Assembly (NCBI GenBank): GCA_029817715.1
Contig: JARUPY010000606.1
Span: forward strand, 6,634,001-6,698,000
Source of the DNA: Melastoma dodecandrum
Taxonomy: Eukaryota; Streptophyta; Magnoliopsida; Myrtales; Melastomataceae
Direction: 5' to 3'
DNA: 64,000 nucleotides
Shown: in pieces, positions 46,874 to 58,438 of the stretch
How the letters are laid out: every line of letters begins with the position of its first letter
Position numbering within the stretch: position 1 is the first letter of the stretch
Notes under the pieces: model-generated
What the model was told of the DNA's origin: nothing
What the model saw: the letters and a program-made list of their open reading frames with translations, nothing else
Databases searched by the model: none
Translations under genes and position numbers: made by a program

Positions 46874-49794
46874 ATGGACGCCCTCCGCGTGTACCCACCC
46901 AGCCGTTACCTGCACCGTACCACATCCAATCCCTCCCCCCCGCAACGGACTATCCTATTCCTAACCGTCAGGGCCGCCGTCTCCAAGACCTCCCGACTCG
47001 ACATTTCAGTCACCACTGCTCCCGCTCCCCCTTCCCCGTCACCGCTGCCGTCGACCCAGCCCCCCCTCCCCAAGGTCTCTGCGGATTCCCTCCAGTATCC
47101 GCCTGGGTACTTGGGGACCGTCCCCAGGGACCGAGTTTTTTCCCGCGGGGACTTCGACAATGCCATGACTTACCTGACCAATATCCTCGGGTCTGAGGTT
47201 TACGACGTGGCCAGGGAGACCCCTTTGCAGCTCGCCACTAAGTTGTCCGAGCGGTTGGGCAACAATCTCTATCTGAAGCGGGAGGACTTGCAGCCCGTAC
47301 GTGGAGGCTCCGTTCTTCTGTTTCTTATGTCTGCTTTTTGCGGGTTCTCGAGCTTATTGTGCGTCGTTGCGATCGTCAGAGAATGTCTGTTTGCGGCGAT
47401 GATGGGGAAGTATCGTGGTTTTTTTTCTACTGTCTATGCGGCGGTTCTTTGGTTTGAAGGATTAATTATTTTTTCTCGTCCCCCTGTTGTGTGAACTATT
47501 TATTGCTCGGAAGACAAGGCTTAATCATGAGTCGTTATGGCAGGTATTTTCGTTTAAACTCCGCGGTGCCTACAACATGATGGTGAAGCTCCCGCGGGAG
47601 AAGTTAGAAAGAGGGGTTATATGCTCATCAGCTGGTAATCATGCTCAGGGGGTTGCACTAGCCGCAAAAGAATTGACATGCAATGCTGTAATTGCCATGC
47701 CCGTCACTACTCCCGAGATCAAGGTGTCGGGTCGTTTTTCCTTTTCCAGATCTTGGTTTGGTGGAGGCAAGGCCTGAGATTGAACGTGTTATTACCTGTT
47801 ATTCAGTGATTGAGCCGTCTTTGTGCAGTGGCGTTCAGTCAGAGAGATTGGGAGCGACTGTTGTTCTTGTGGGGGCTCTTACGATGAGACACAGGAATAT
47901 GCTAAGAAGAGGGCCAAAGAGGAGGGCCGGACGTTTATACCCCCTTTTGATCACCCAGATGTCATCATAGGGCAGGGAACGATTGGTATAGAAATCGTGC
48001 GGCATATGCCAAATCCATTACATGCCGTTTTTGTACCTGTGGGCGGTGGTGGGCTCATCGCCGGCATTGCTGCTTATGTTAAAAGGGTCGCTCCCGAGGT
48101 TTGTGGTCTATGTTTCAGCTGAGTCGAGCATGGAATGTCTTTAACGTAATTAGTGTACTATGTGGGATTCAGTTTGCTTCCAGCCCCTTGGATTCAACTG
48201 TTCCATTTATTGCCCAGAGTGCAAATGATAAAGTCAGATGGTCTATTTTTGAATTTTTTTAGTGATGGCGACATTGATTCCGGAATGCAGGTGAAGATTA
48301 TCGGTGTTGAACCTGCTGATGCAAATGCAATGGCGTTGTCACTACATCATGGTCATAGGATAATGTTGGACCAGGTCGGAGGTTTCGCTGATGGAGTGGC
48401 AGTTAAAGTGGTTGGAGAAGAAACTTTTCGGTTGTGCATGGAATTAGTAGACGGTGTAGTTCTTGTGAGCCGTGATGCTATATGTGCCTCAATAAAGGTC
48501 TCTAAGATTTGGAAGTTCATGGCGACATTCTTTTTATTCCATCCTATTACAATATGAAGGTGCAGTAAAATCATTCGGGAGGCTTTAGACTGATGATTAA
48601 TGTGATTGCAGGACATGTTCGAAGAGAAAAGAAGCATTTTAGAACCTGCCGGTGCCCTTGCTCTTGCTGGAGCTGAAGCATATTGCAAGTATTATGGTCT
48701 ACAGGGGGAAAACATTGTTGCAATAACCAGCGGGGCGAACATGAATTTTGATAAGCTGAGAGTGGTCACAGAACTCGCAAATGTGGGTAGGCGGCAAGAG
48801 GCGGTACTTGCTACCATGTTGCCTGAAAAGCCTGGAAGCTTTAAGAAATTTTGTGAGCTGGTCCGTCGCTGCTGATTTATGGGACAGCCATGTTCTTTCC
48901 TTTTGATACGAATAGCGTAGTCAACTTTCAAGACTAAAGGGCATCTGGTTTTGCAGATGGGGACGATGAATATAACCGAGTTCAAATACCGTTGCAATCC
49001 AGAGAAAGAGGCTCTTGTTCTGTATAGGTAAGGCCATCTCTATCGAAATGATCCCACCAACTACTCAATGATATCAGGGTTATAGAGATTTCATTCTCGT
49101 GCTTTACTTTGTCGGCTGACAGTGTTGGTCTTCACACGGTAACTGAGCTGGCAGCGATGCAGCAACGAATGTTGGCTTCCAATCTGACGACATTCAATCT
49201 CACAGAAAATGATTTGGTCAAAGGTCATCTACGTTATCTGGTAATTACTTGATCTCGTTTTTTACAGATCCCAGTGGATATAGTCGAATCTTGAGTCTGG
49301 AAAATTTGTAGATCTGTAGTACGTATATGGTCTACGTTGATTCGTGACTATCTGATAGTAGTACCAGCATTTTCCTTTTTTTTGTTTCTGGGTTGTTATA
49401 TGATATGATGGAGCTTTTCTCATATCCAGATGGGCGGCCGATTAAACTTTGAGAATGAGGTACTCTGCCGCTTTGTTTTCCCAGAAAGGCCAGGCGCTCT
49501 TATGAAGTTTCTCGACGCTTTCTGTCCGAGATGGAACATTAGCTTGTTTCACTACCGTGGACAGGTTCAGTCTTAGTCAGCTAATAGCGTTGTGAGAAGT
49601 CACCCCATTAACATTCCCTTTTATTGACTCGTGTAAAAACTGTGCAGGGCGAAACAGGCGCCAACGTATTGGTAGGGATTCGGGTTGCTCCCTCCGAAAT
49701 GGGCGAGTTCCAGCAGCGTGCTATTGATCTTGGTTACGATTATTCGGTGGTAACTGATGACCGGGCTTTCCAGCTGCTGATGCATTTCAATTAG
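46874..49794 (+). CDS. OMR1: Threonine deaminase (dehydratase), biosynthetic, plastidial
   Basis: A PLP enzyme converting threonine to 2-oxobutanoate, the first committed step of isoleucine synthesis; feedback-inhibited by isoleucine. Nine exons join in frame: 46874-47296, 47544-47723, 47829-48098, 48291-48497, 48612-48860, 48957-49027, 49123-49240, 49430-49564 and 49648-49794. They give 599 residues, close to the Arabidopsis enzyme. A Ser/Pro-rich plastid transit peptide precedes [13 protein letters not shown]. The PLP lysine lies in [37 protein letters not shown] and SGANMN complete the cofactor site. Two ACT-like domains follow ([11 protein letters not shown] and [15 protein letters not shown]). 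Exon 3 starts [20 protein letters not shown], where the conserved [15 protein letters not shown] is replaced because of offsetting one-base indels (see findings); whether this enzyme is active is therefore open. Confidence 0.92.
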
Positions 49795-50233
49795 AGCCTG
49801 CGAAAGAAGCTCCTCAAGTCCCACCGTGAGGCAGAAGATAATACCGTCGTCGAGTCTGGTGGTTGTCCCCGGGATGGGATACCATTTCAAAGCACCATCC
49901 GAAGCGACCCGACTATCTCACGTGTAACTTAATTGGAACTATTCGGTTACCTATCTCAATAAGAAATTGTATTGCCAAGTAATCTGTATACCCCTTTTCT
50001 GCTTGACTTTTCCTCTGTATTAATGAAAGGGCCCTAAAAAATGGGGCGGTGAGCTTGTAATTCTTTCAGAGCAGAAGATTATAGCTACTTCTAGTTAAAT
50101 AAAAAAAAAAAACAGGAAGTAGTGGTAAGTGGACATCCAGGAGTGGAAGAGATGGGTGGTGCATTGTTCAATTCCATCCATTCCACCCACAACGCATTGA
50201 AGATGGCATTTACTTTATATAACTCTTGAATTT
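49795..50233. other. 3' flank of threonine deaminase up to the Gypsy insertion
   Basis: Contains the likely 3' UTR with AATAAG/AATGAAA-type signals near 49960-50025. Ends at the AATTT target site of the second retrotransposon. Confidence 0.45.
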
Positions 50234-50677
50234 TGTCACAGCCACCCGCTCGTGACCGGTCGTTGAGGTTCGGCCAGCGCCAAACCGTCCATGAGAACGG
50301 TCAACTCATTTAGTGAAATAACCCACTATGCATCCATTCGCCATATTTATTCGTGATCCCAAATTACAAGTCCCTAGCCCTATATATATTTGCAATTAAT
50401 GCAAAACACGTGACACAATGGAAGTGTGCGATGCTTGATGGATATAACTTGTCACTTTCCCGAATGAATGCGACTCATCACGAATAAATATGGCGAATGG
50501 ACAAATTATAATGATGCAATTATCCATCTCACTCGCTAATTATCCGTCTTCCTCATATACCTCTCGTTGACCAATTTTCTTACAGCGAGTGTGGGTTAGG
50601 CTGACTAGTTCGAGTTTGAGTGTATATTGCGAGCTAGTGCCGCACGGATTCTCATTACAGAAGACGAGCCCGTGACA
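50234..50677 (+). repeat. 5' LTR, with internal inversion
   Basis: 444 bases. The first 124 and the last 150 bases align directly with LTR2. The middle (50358-50499) matches LTR2 only in reverse complement. A perfect 23-base inverted repeat, 50335-50357 and 50477-50499, bounds it. Confidence 0.88.
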
Positions 50678-50720
50678 TTTGGTATTAGAGCCAGATTCAC
50701 CTGTTTCGGAGAAGGAAGAG

Positions 50721-51953
50721 ATATGTCGAAGTCCTCGAAGAGCAATGCGACGACAGGAGTTCCGAAGGATCGAAGGATACCTCCCGTATGGGCGAGGCCA
50801 CATACTCAAAAAAGGTCCAAGGAGATGGGTCCAAGACAGAAAGAGGTCGCTTGAGAGATCTCGTAGTCGACATGAATTCGCGATTAGCAAATGTGGAGAC
50901 CGCGATAATCTCGCTGACCTGGAACGTCGCATGGAGGAGTTCCAGGATGGAGTGCAAGGAGCCTTAACCGAGGGGCTGGGACTTTGTCGTGAACAATCAG
51001 GAGGTGTTGAGAGAGCGCTCCTTGTTCAGATCGAAGCATTGCGCGAGGCGCTTGCTGCTGTGGTTGCTCGAGTGCAGACAACCGAGGAAAGATTGCGAAC
51101 CACTGGAGAATAGTTGGTTCGATGTCAAAGGACAGCCTATGGTGGAATAGGAGCCATGCCTGCCGTTGTCCAACAACCGATGAGGATTGATCTTCCGAAG
51201 CCAAAGTCATACCGAGGGGCTAGGAATGCAAAGGAGATTGATAATTTCTTATGGGGCTTGGAACAATATTTCAAGGCCCTTGGATTGGTGGACGCTGCGA
51301 GACAAATTGAAACAGCTACCCTTTTCCTTGACGATACTGCCATGTTATGGTGGAGGAGGAACGGGGATATTGAGAGGGGTACTCACACCCTAAACACATG
51401 GGAGGAGTTCAAAGCAGACTTGAATCGTCAATTCTACCCGGACAATGCTATACGGAACACACGAGCGAAACTGCGGAGACTTTCGCACAAGGGAAGTCTG
51501 AAGGAATACGTGAAGGAATTCACCGATACCCTACTCGAGATTCCTAACTATACCGACGAAGAGGCTGTGTTTGCATTCACAGACGGTCTCCAACTTTGGG
51601 CCAAATTGGAGCTAGAGCGAAGGGGCGTCGAGGATCTCAACATGGCCATATCCGTGGCCTAGTCGCTCATCGAGATTCATAGACCGGAGAAACCCAAGTT
51701 GTACAACGATAGGAGCGGCAAGGGAAGAAGTGGGGGAGACCGTACCCACAGGGGAAAGAGCTCTCCACGTTTCAGCCGTCCTAAGGAGGGAGGCCATCAT
51801 GGAAATAGGTTAGAGAGGGGCAGAGAGACGCAACGCATCAAGTGTTATTTCTGCGAAGGACCTCACTTGGCGAGAGAGTGTCCTAAAAGAGGGAAATTAT
51901 CCGCGTTGGATAAAGAAGAACACTTTCAAAGATGGGGTTGCTACAATTTTTGA
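50721..51953 (+). pseudogene. Gypsy element 2 gag (interrupted)
   Basis: Capsid-type sequence with KSYRGARNAKEIDNFLWGLE, MLWWRRNGDIE and LNRQFYPDNAI. The zinc knuckle CYFCEGPHLARECPKR lies near 51845-51890. Stops at about 51111 and 51660 and an early frame change break an otherwise continuous gag. Confidence 0.85.
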
Positions 51954-54900
51954 GTGTGGCCAACGAAAAGCTCGGTGTGCTAAAGACCGAGGACGTGGGA
52001 CGACTTTTTGTTGAAGTTAAGGTCGATAGCCACACTGTAAACGCTCTATTGGATACTGGAGCAAATCATAATTTTCTTGAGGCGAAGGAAGCAGACAGGA
52101 TCGGGGTCAAGCATGTAAAAGAACGAGGATGGCTCAAGGCCGTCAATTTAGCACCAAACGCGACTTGTGGAGTTGCCCGCAATGTCCGAGTGAGTCTAGG
52201 CCCTTGGACTGGTCTCATGAATTTTTCTATCGTCACGATGGACGATTACAAGATGGTGCTTGGTATGGAATTCCTCGATAAGGTCAGTGCTTTCCCTCTT
52301 CCGTTCGTGGACAGCCTATGCATCCTTGAGAAAGGGAACACGTGCATGGTTTCAATGAAGAGAGAACGCAAAGCAGGGACGAATCAAATTTATGCAATGC
52401 AATTGTCAAAAGGTGTTAAGAAGGCATGACCCACCTTCACGGCCACCATAAAAGAGGTTGTAGAGAACCGCCCACAACTTGAGAAACCAAGGGTAATTGA
52501 GGACCTTCTCACCGAATTTAAGGACGTGATGCCGGCAGAGTTACTGAAGAAACTGCCGCTGAAGCGAGAGGTCGACCACAGGATTGAGTTGGTCGAAGGA
52601 TCAAAGCCGCCTGCGGCCGTTCCTTACCGCATGGCACCTCCGGAGCTTGAGGAATTACGGAGACAATTGAAAGAGTTATTGGAGGCTGGCTATATTAGAC
52701 CGTCCAAAGCACCATATGGTGAACTGGTACCATTTCAAAAGAAGCACGGCGGTACCCTTTGGATGTGCATCGATTATCGGGCGCTCAACAAGATTACGGT
52801 GACAAACAAATATCCCATACCGTTGATTGCTGATTTATTTGACCAATTCGGAAACGCGACCTGGTTCACCTGTTAGTGTGTGCACGTATGTGCCAAGACA
52901 CTTTAATGTATTTGTGGATAAATAATTAATAAAGGCGAGTATTTGTCATTGATTATTTTACTTTAAAATTATTAATGATAAAGTCCCACAGATTATTGAG
53001 TATATTAATCTGAAATAGTCCGTGATCGGACAGATGTTTAGAGGGGACATTGACATCTAGATCATCGCTAAGTATAGATGAGGTCAAGATAGACCAAGGG
53101 ATAGTGATCCATGTTATACTTAGGGGTACCCTAAGATTAGGGATACTGGACACGGCCCGATTAAGAGGATACCACATATTGAACATCATTGGTCAATCCT
53201 TTTTATGGACGAGTGTAACTGATCTTTTGACTTGAGACCTTCATTTATTCTATGCGTGGAGTTTGCGCACTTTGACGTCGTTAAAAGCAGTCTTTAACCA
53301 GATTGTCAGTAATACGATTGTTGGGTGTGTGACAAAGCGTAGAGAGAATAGTGTTGAGTCAATATAGGATTCATCGCTCTCTTGGATTAGAGAGTTGACA
53401 TCTAGGCCACTTGATAGAGATATTAGTGACTCTAAAATCCATGGCCATGGGAGGAATGTTTTACATTCAAGAGAGTCTATTATATCTTGGTAATCAAGTA
53501 AAACAATTAATTTCGTGATGATGTATTTTGCGCCAAATTAATTGAGATGTCGGTTAGATGAAGAGATTGAATTACACGGTAATCGGTTCATAGTGGTTTA
53601 TGATTTATAATCATTATCCTAACACGTTGGGTGACTAAAAACTGTTGCTAGACGGTTACCTTAGTTTGTGTATGGATATACACTACCTTCGTGTATGGGA
53701 CCTAGAGGATCGCACGCATAGCACGTCGACACGAACATTGTATTATTGATTATTTTAGTGGATACTAAAATTGATCATTTTATTATTTCAGAATTAGAAT
53801 TAATTGGATTATTAATTTATTCTGAAATATCGGAAACAAATAAGCTATAGACCAAGATCGAATATGGATTTATTCGGGTCGATTTTATAAAGGATATATA
53901 TTAGCTATTTATTTATTTATTGATATATTATATCCAATATATTTTATTTAAGTAAATTATTTTAAATATATGTACCACGGATAGAATAATTTATTTTATT
54001 TTATTTTTAATAATTTATTCATGTGCACGTTGGAATGAATCTGAGTTGGTTTCTTTCCATTAATTGTGCCAATTAATTTATTCCGTTACTATGATTTATT
54101 TTGAGAAAACGGAAGGTTTCCAAAATAAAGAAAACGTAATCAGAAGGGTGAGTCTGATGGTTTTTGAGGATCATAGAAAAGAGACGGTGAGGGAGAGAGT
54201 CCAGTGACTGGAGAAATATTTCCGGAAAAAGGAGCACATACGATTCAAGCTTTGTTTCCGTATTTTCTTCTTTGTCGATCCAAGAGGCTAGCACCTATCG
54301 GATCGTCAAGTGTTCGTGATCGTGTGCGCGTGGATACCGCTAGAAGAGTCACACTTGGGGCTCTAGATTGTTCGCAATTACGCTTTATTTATTCGGAGAT
54401 TTTAAGGTACGATTTCCGGGTAAGAATTATTTTTATTCTTTACAAAATTATTTCTATCATACGTACCATGAGATCAGATTATTTTGGGCTGAAAAATATT
54501 GTTTTACTGCTTCCGCTGCTCGAATTCTAACATCACCAAGTTGGATCTTCGCTTGGGGTATTATCAAGTAAGAATTGCTGAAGGAGACGAGCCAAAGACC
54601 ACCTGTGTTACAAGGTACGACTCTTATGAATTTTCGGTGATGCCATTCGGATTGACGAATGCCCCGGCTACCTGCTGTACATTGATGAATCAAGTCCTCC
54701 AACCCTTCCTGGACAAGTTCGTGGTGGTCTATTTGGATGACATAGTCGTGTACAGCCACACATTGGAAGAGCACGTCCACCATCTAAGACAAGTCTTTCA
54801 AGTATTAAGGGAGCATGAATTGTTTGTGAAAGAGGAGAAGTGTTCCTTTGCAAAGCCGGTGGTTATGTTTTTGGGACATATTATTGGGGGAGGCCAGATC

Positions 54901-57000
54901 AGGATGGACAAGGCGAAGGTACAATCCATCGAGGAATGGGAGCCACCGAAAAAGGTACCCGAGTTGCGATCGTTTCTTGGACTTACCAACTATTATCGTA
55001 GGTTTATCCAAGGATATTTGGAGATTGCGTCTCCGCTGACCGATTTGTTAAAGAAGGATAGAGTGTGGGACTGGAACGAAACTTGCCAAGGGGCATTCAA
55101 TAGGTTGAAACAGGCCTTTAGCTGAGAACCGGTGTTGGCTCTGCCAGACCACACCAAGGAATACGAGGTTCACACTGATGCTTCTGATTTCGCCCTAGGA
55201 GGGGTACTGATGCAAGAGGGACATCCAATTGACTTTGAAAGTCGAAAACTTAACTAAGCTGAACGTCGCTGCACCGTTCATGAGAAAGAGATGACAGCGG
55301 TTCTTCATTGTTTAAGGACATTGGAGGCACTATCTCTTGGGCACAAGATTTGTCGTAAAGACGGATAACGGTGCAGCAAGCTATTTTCTGAATCAGAAGA
55401 AGATGACACCGAAACAAGTTCGATGACAAACATTTTTAGCAGAGTTCGATTTTGAGATGAAGCACAAGCCGGGCAAAGCAAACTTAGTGGCAGATGCACT
55501 TAGGAGAAGGGAAGAATTGGTATCCATCACTACCGCCAACTTCCCGTTAATGGAACGTATTCAGATGGGATTTGAGCACGACCCACAAGCCAAGAATCTG
55601 TTGGATATAGCGAGGGCAGGAAAGACTCGTCAGTTTTGGGTAAAAGATGGGGTCCTCGTAACAAAAGGCGAACGGGTTTATGTGCCCAAATGGGAAGGTC
55701 TGCGAAAGGCCATCATCAAAGAGTGTCATGATTCAATGTGGGCAGGCCATCACTCATCGCACGTTGGCACTTATCGAGCGTGGATACTATTGGCCAAAAA
55801 TGAGGGACGACATCGACTTGTACGTAAGGACATGTCTTGTGTGCCAACAAAACAAAGTTGAGCAAAGTAAGACTGCGGGACTATTGTCGCCATTACCGAT
55901 TCCAGAGAAACCATGGGAGAGTCTCTCAATGGATTTCATTGCATGCCTACCAAAGTCCGAAGGACGCAACAACATTATAGTCGTAGTGGATCGATTCAGC
56001 AAATATGGAGTATTTATTCCAGTGGCGACGAAGTTCACGGCCGAGGATGCAGCGAAGTTGTTCTTGAAACATGTGGTGAAGTATTGGGGCATACCAAGAA
56101 CCATCGTTAGCGACCGGGATACACGTTTTACGGGAAGATTTTGGGTCGAACTATTCAGGCTTATGGGATCCGAATTAAACTTCTCAACGAGTTTTCATCC
56201 GCAAACCGACGGTCAAACGGAAAGGATAAACGCGTTGTTGGAGTTATATCTACGACACTACGTGAGTGCCAACCAAGAAAATTGGGTAAGTTTGCTCGAC
56301 ATCGCTCAATTCTCTTACAACTTGCAGAAGAATGAATCAACGGGGTCGAGTCCATTTGAGATCACTACGGGGCAACAGCCGTCGACACCATATACCCTGG
56401 CCGTCGGGTATAAGGGTCCATGCCCAGCCGCCTTTAACTTCGTAAAGGGGTGGCACGAGAAGGCCGATTTAGCCCACGCACATCTTTCCAGGGCTGCCAG
56501 CAGAATGAAGAAATGGGCAGACGAAAAGCGACGGCATCTAGAATTCGAAGAAGGAGACAATGTCATGGTCAAGCTTCTCGCTCATCAGACCAGGAGGTTT
56601 TCCAAGCTACATAAGGGTTTTACGAGAAGGTATGAGGGTTCGTTTCCTGTGGAACAAAGGGTGGGGATGCTCACTTATCGCTTGAAGCTTCCCGCACACT
56701 TGAAGATACATCCGGTGTTCCATGTAAGTCTGTTAAAACCTTACTACGAGGATAAGGAGGAGCCGACTAGAGGTGTGTTGAAGCGAGCTCTGACAGCCAT
56801 CACCGTTGTACAAGACAAGGAACCCGAGAAGATAATAGCTAGTCGCGTCAAGCCCTGACAAGGTACTCATCCTCACTATACTGAGTACTTCGTTAAGTGG
56901 AAGGGATTGCCGGAAAGTGAGGCAAGTTGGGAACGTGAACTCAACTTGTGGAAATCGCCGGACATCATTGAAGCCTCCAATGCCGACGCGACGAGGACGC
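51932..57000 (+). pseudogene. Gypsy element 2 pol (interrupted)
   Basis: Protease with ALLDTGANHNFLEA (about 52045). Reverse transcriptase starts WMCIDYRALNKI and is split at 52870 by the nested solo LTR. It resumes at 54538 with [28 protein letters not shown] and the [10 protein letters not shown] active site. RNase H begins VHTDASDFALGG (55170). A zinc-binding CLVCQQNK region and an integrase core follow, with Asp in MDFIACLP and VSDRDTRF and Glu in TDGQTERIN (55680-56858). The chromodomain TEYFVKWKGLPESEASWE lies at about 56878-56935. The integrase stretch of 392 residues is still open; RNase H and parts of protease are broken. Confidence 0.9.
52871..54532 (+). mobile_element. Solo LTR (probably Ty1/Copia) nested in the Gypsy RT
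   Basis: 1662 bases with TGTTAG…CTAACA ends, flanked by the 5-base duplication TCACC (52866-52870 and 54533-54537). It sits exactly where the RT codons for TWFT and KLDL should join. No internal coding region, primer-binding site or second LTR is present. The 3' portion (CGTGTGCGCGTGGATACCGC; TGCTTCCGCTGCTCG before the end) resembles the R-U5 end of plant Copia LTRs. It arose by insertion followed by LTR-LTR recombination. Confidence 0.85.
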
Positions 57001-57022
57001 CGCCGAATCTAGTGGGGGAGAA

Positions 57023-57452
57023 TGTCACAGCCACCCGCTCGTGACCGGTCGTTGAGGTTCCGCCGGCGCCTAACCGCTCATGAGAATGGTCAACTCATTT
57101 CGTGAAATAACCAACTATGCATTCATTCGCCATATTTGTTCGTGATGAGTCGCATTCATTCAGGAAAGGGACAGTTTATATCCATCAAGCATCGCACACT
57201 TCCATGATGCATTGCGTCACCTCACGTGTTTTGCATTAATTGCAAATATATATAGGACTAGGGACTTGTAATTTGGGATCACTTTTGAATACAAAGATTT
57301 TCAAGAGATAAGAATATCCGTCTTCCTCGTATACCTCTCGTTGACCAATTTTCTTACGGCGAGTGTGGGTTAGGCTGACTAGTTCAAGTTTGAGTGTATA
57401 TTGCGAGCTAGTGCCGCAACGAATTCTCATTACAGAAGACGTGCCCCTGACA
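57023..57452 (+). repeat. 3' LTR
   Basis: 430 bases beginning TGTCACAGCCACCC and ending CCCTGACA, preceded by the purine tract. It lies 78 bases before the ATG of the GDSL remnant. Confidence 0.9.
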
Positions 57453-57529
57453 ATTTGCATCTACTCCTGAGGTTTGTTACTTGCCGGTAAAATGTTTCGC
57501 TAAATATCACCGCCACAACCACAACCAAC

Positions 57530-58160
57530 ATGAACAACAGAGAAATGGGTCTTGGGATTGGCTTCTTGAGTTGCTCCTCTTTGATCTTACTCGCGGTTTC
57601 CACGCAGACTCATGCCGACCTTTGGTTCCCTCCCTCTGCATATTCGGAGACTCTATTGTTGATGCGGGCAATGACAATAACCTCTACACCCTTGTCAAGA
57701 CCAACATCCCTCCTTATGGCCGGGATTTCGCCAACCGACGCCCCACTGGGCGGTTCTGTGATGGCAAGCTCGCCACCAACTTCATCGGTAACACACGCTG
57801 AAAACTAGGGCTTTACAGCGTATTAGCTGGCCTACCTTAGTCCTGAGACCACTGGGAAGAACTTTCGGAAGGGGGCCAACTTTGCCTCAACGGCTTCCGG
57901 ATACGATGACCGGAGTGGCCAACTCTACTTCGGTGACCCCTTGGCTGACTCCTCGCCTCTTGGGGAAGCTTCTGTTCGGATCTGAACTGACAATTTGGAT
58001 TCTTATCTGCAGCAAGCGATATCACTGCCACAGCAGCTGAACTACTACAAGGAGTGGCAGAGCAAAGTGGTGAACTCGGTCGGAAGATGAAAGCCGCTAC
58101 TATATGCTCCGAGGGGGGTCACATCCCGTCGCCTGAGCTGTTGATTGCTATTGATCATGT
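57530..58160 (+). pseudogene. GDSL esterase/lipase remnant
   Basis: GDSL lipases are secreted Ser hydrolases. A signal-peptide-like start (MNNREMGLGIGFLSCSSLIL) at 57530 is followed by a one-base frame change at about 57625. Then come the catalytic-Ser block CIFGDSIVDAGNDNNL and IPPYGRDFANRRPTGRFCDG. After a disrupted border it continues KGANFASTASGYDD (block II) and ISLPQQLNYYKEWQSKVV, then breaks near 58088. The region with the catalytic Asp and His is absent. Normal members have about 350 residues; fewer than 190 remain. The retrotransposon LTR ends 78 bases upstream of the start, so the native promoter was displaced. Confidence 0.85.
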
Positions 58161-58395
58161 TCTGTAATAAAAGATTAGTTTTAGTTGCAGGGTTTTAGTT
58201 GCAGGGCGATCGTGTGTTCTTGTCACTTAGCCAAGTCGACGAGATAGAACTCCAGGAAAAGAATATGCCGTCGCCTGAGCAGTTGATTTCTATTGATCAT
58301 GTTCTGTAATAAAAAATTAGTTTTAGTTGCAGGGCGATCGTGTGTTCTTGTCACTTAGCCAAGTCGACGAGATAGAACTCCAGGAAAAGAATATG
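58127..58395 (+). repeat. Tandem duplication, 142-base period
   Basis: Two copies starting CCGTCGCCTGAG (58127 and 58269) share TTGATCATGTTCTGTAATAA and AAGTCGACGAGATAGAACTC. Copy 1 has an extra 14-base GTTTTAGTTGCAGG duplication. It lies between the GDSL remnant and the next gene's leader. Confidence 0.85.
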
Positions 58396-58438
58396 CCTTC
58401 CGGCCTTATAATTGATTGATTGACGAGGATTCTTGTTA

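Larger units (their letters stand above)
50234..57452 (+). mobile_element. Ty3/Gypsy chromovirus-type LTR retrotransposon with a nested solo LTR
   Basis: Element of 7219 bases including a 1.66 kb later insertion. LTR1 is 50234-50677, LTR2 57023-57452; both have TGTCACAG…TGACA ends. The primer-binding site TGGTATTAGAGCC lies at 50680-50692 and the purine tract AGTGGGGGAGAA at 57011-57022. Target duplication is probably AATTT (50229-50233 and 57452-57456, first A shared with the LTR end). Gag with a CCHC knuckle, protease, RT, RNase H, integrase and chromodomain occur in Gypsy order. In-frame stops and frameshifts break gag and pol, so the element cannot move on its own. LTR1 contains an internal inverted segment relative to LTR2. 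Confidence 0.92.

Noticed and set aside
46874..49794. Threonine deaminase as a pseudogene
   Set aside because: All nine exons join in one open frame of normal length with catalytic motifs; only a short compensated patch is abnormal.
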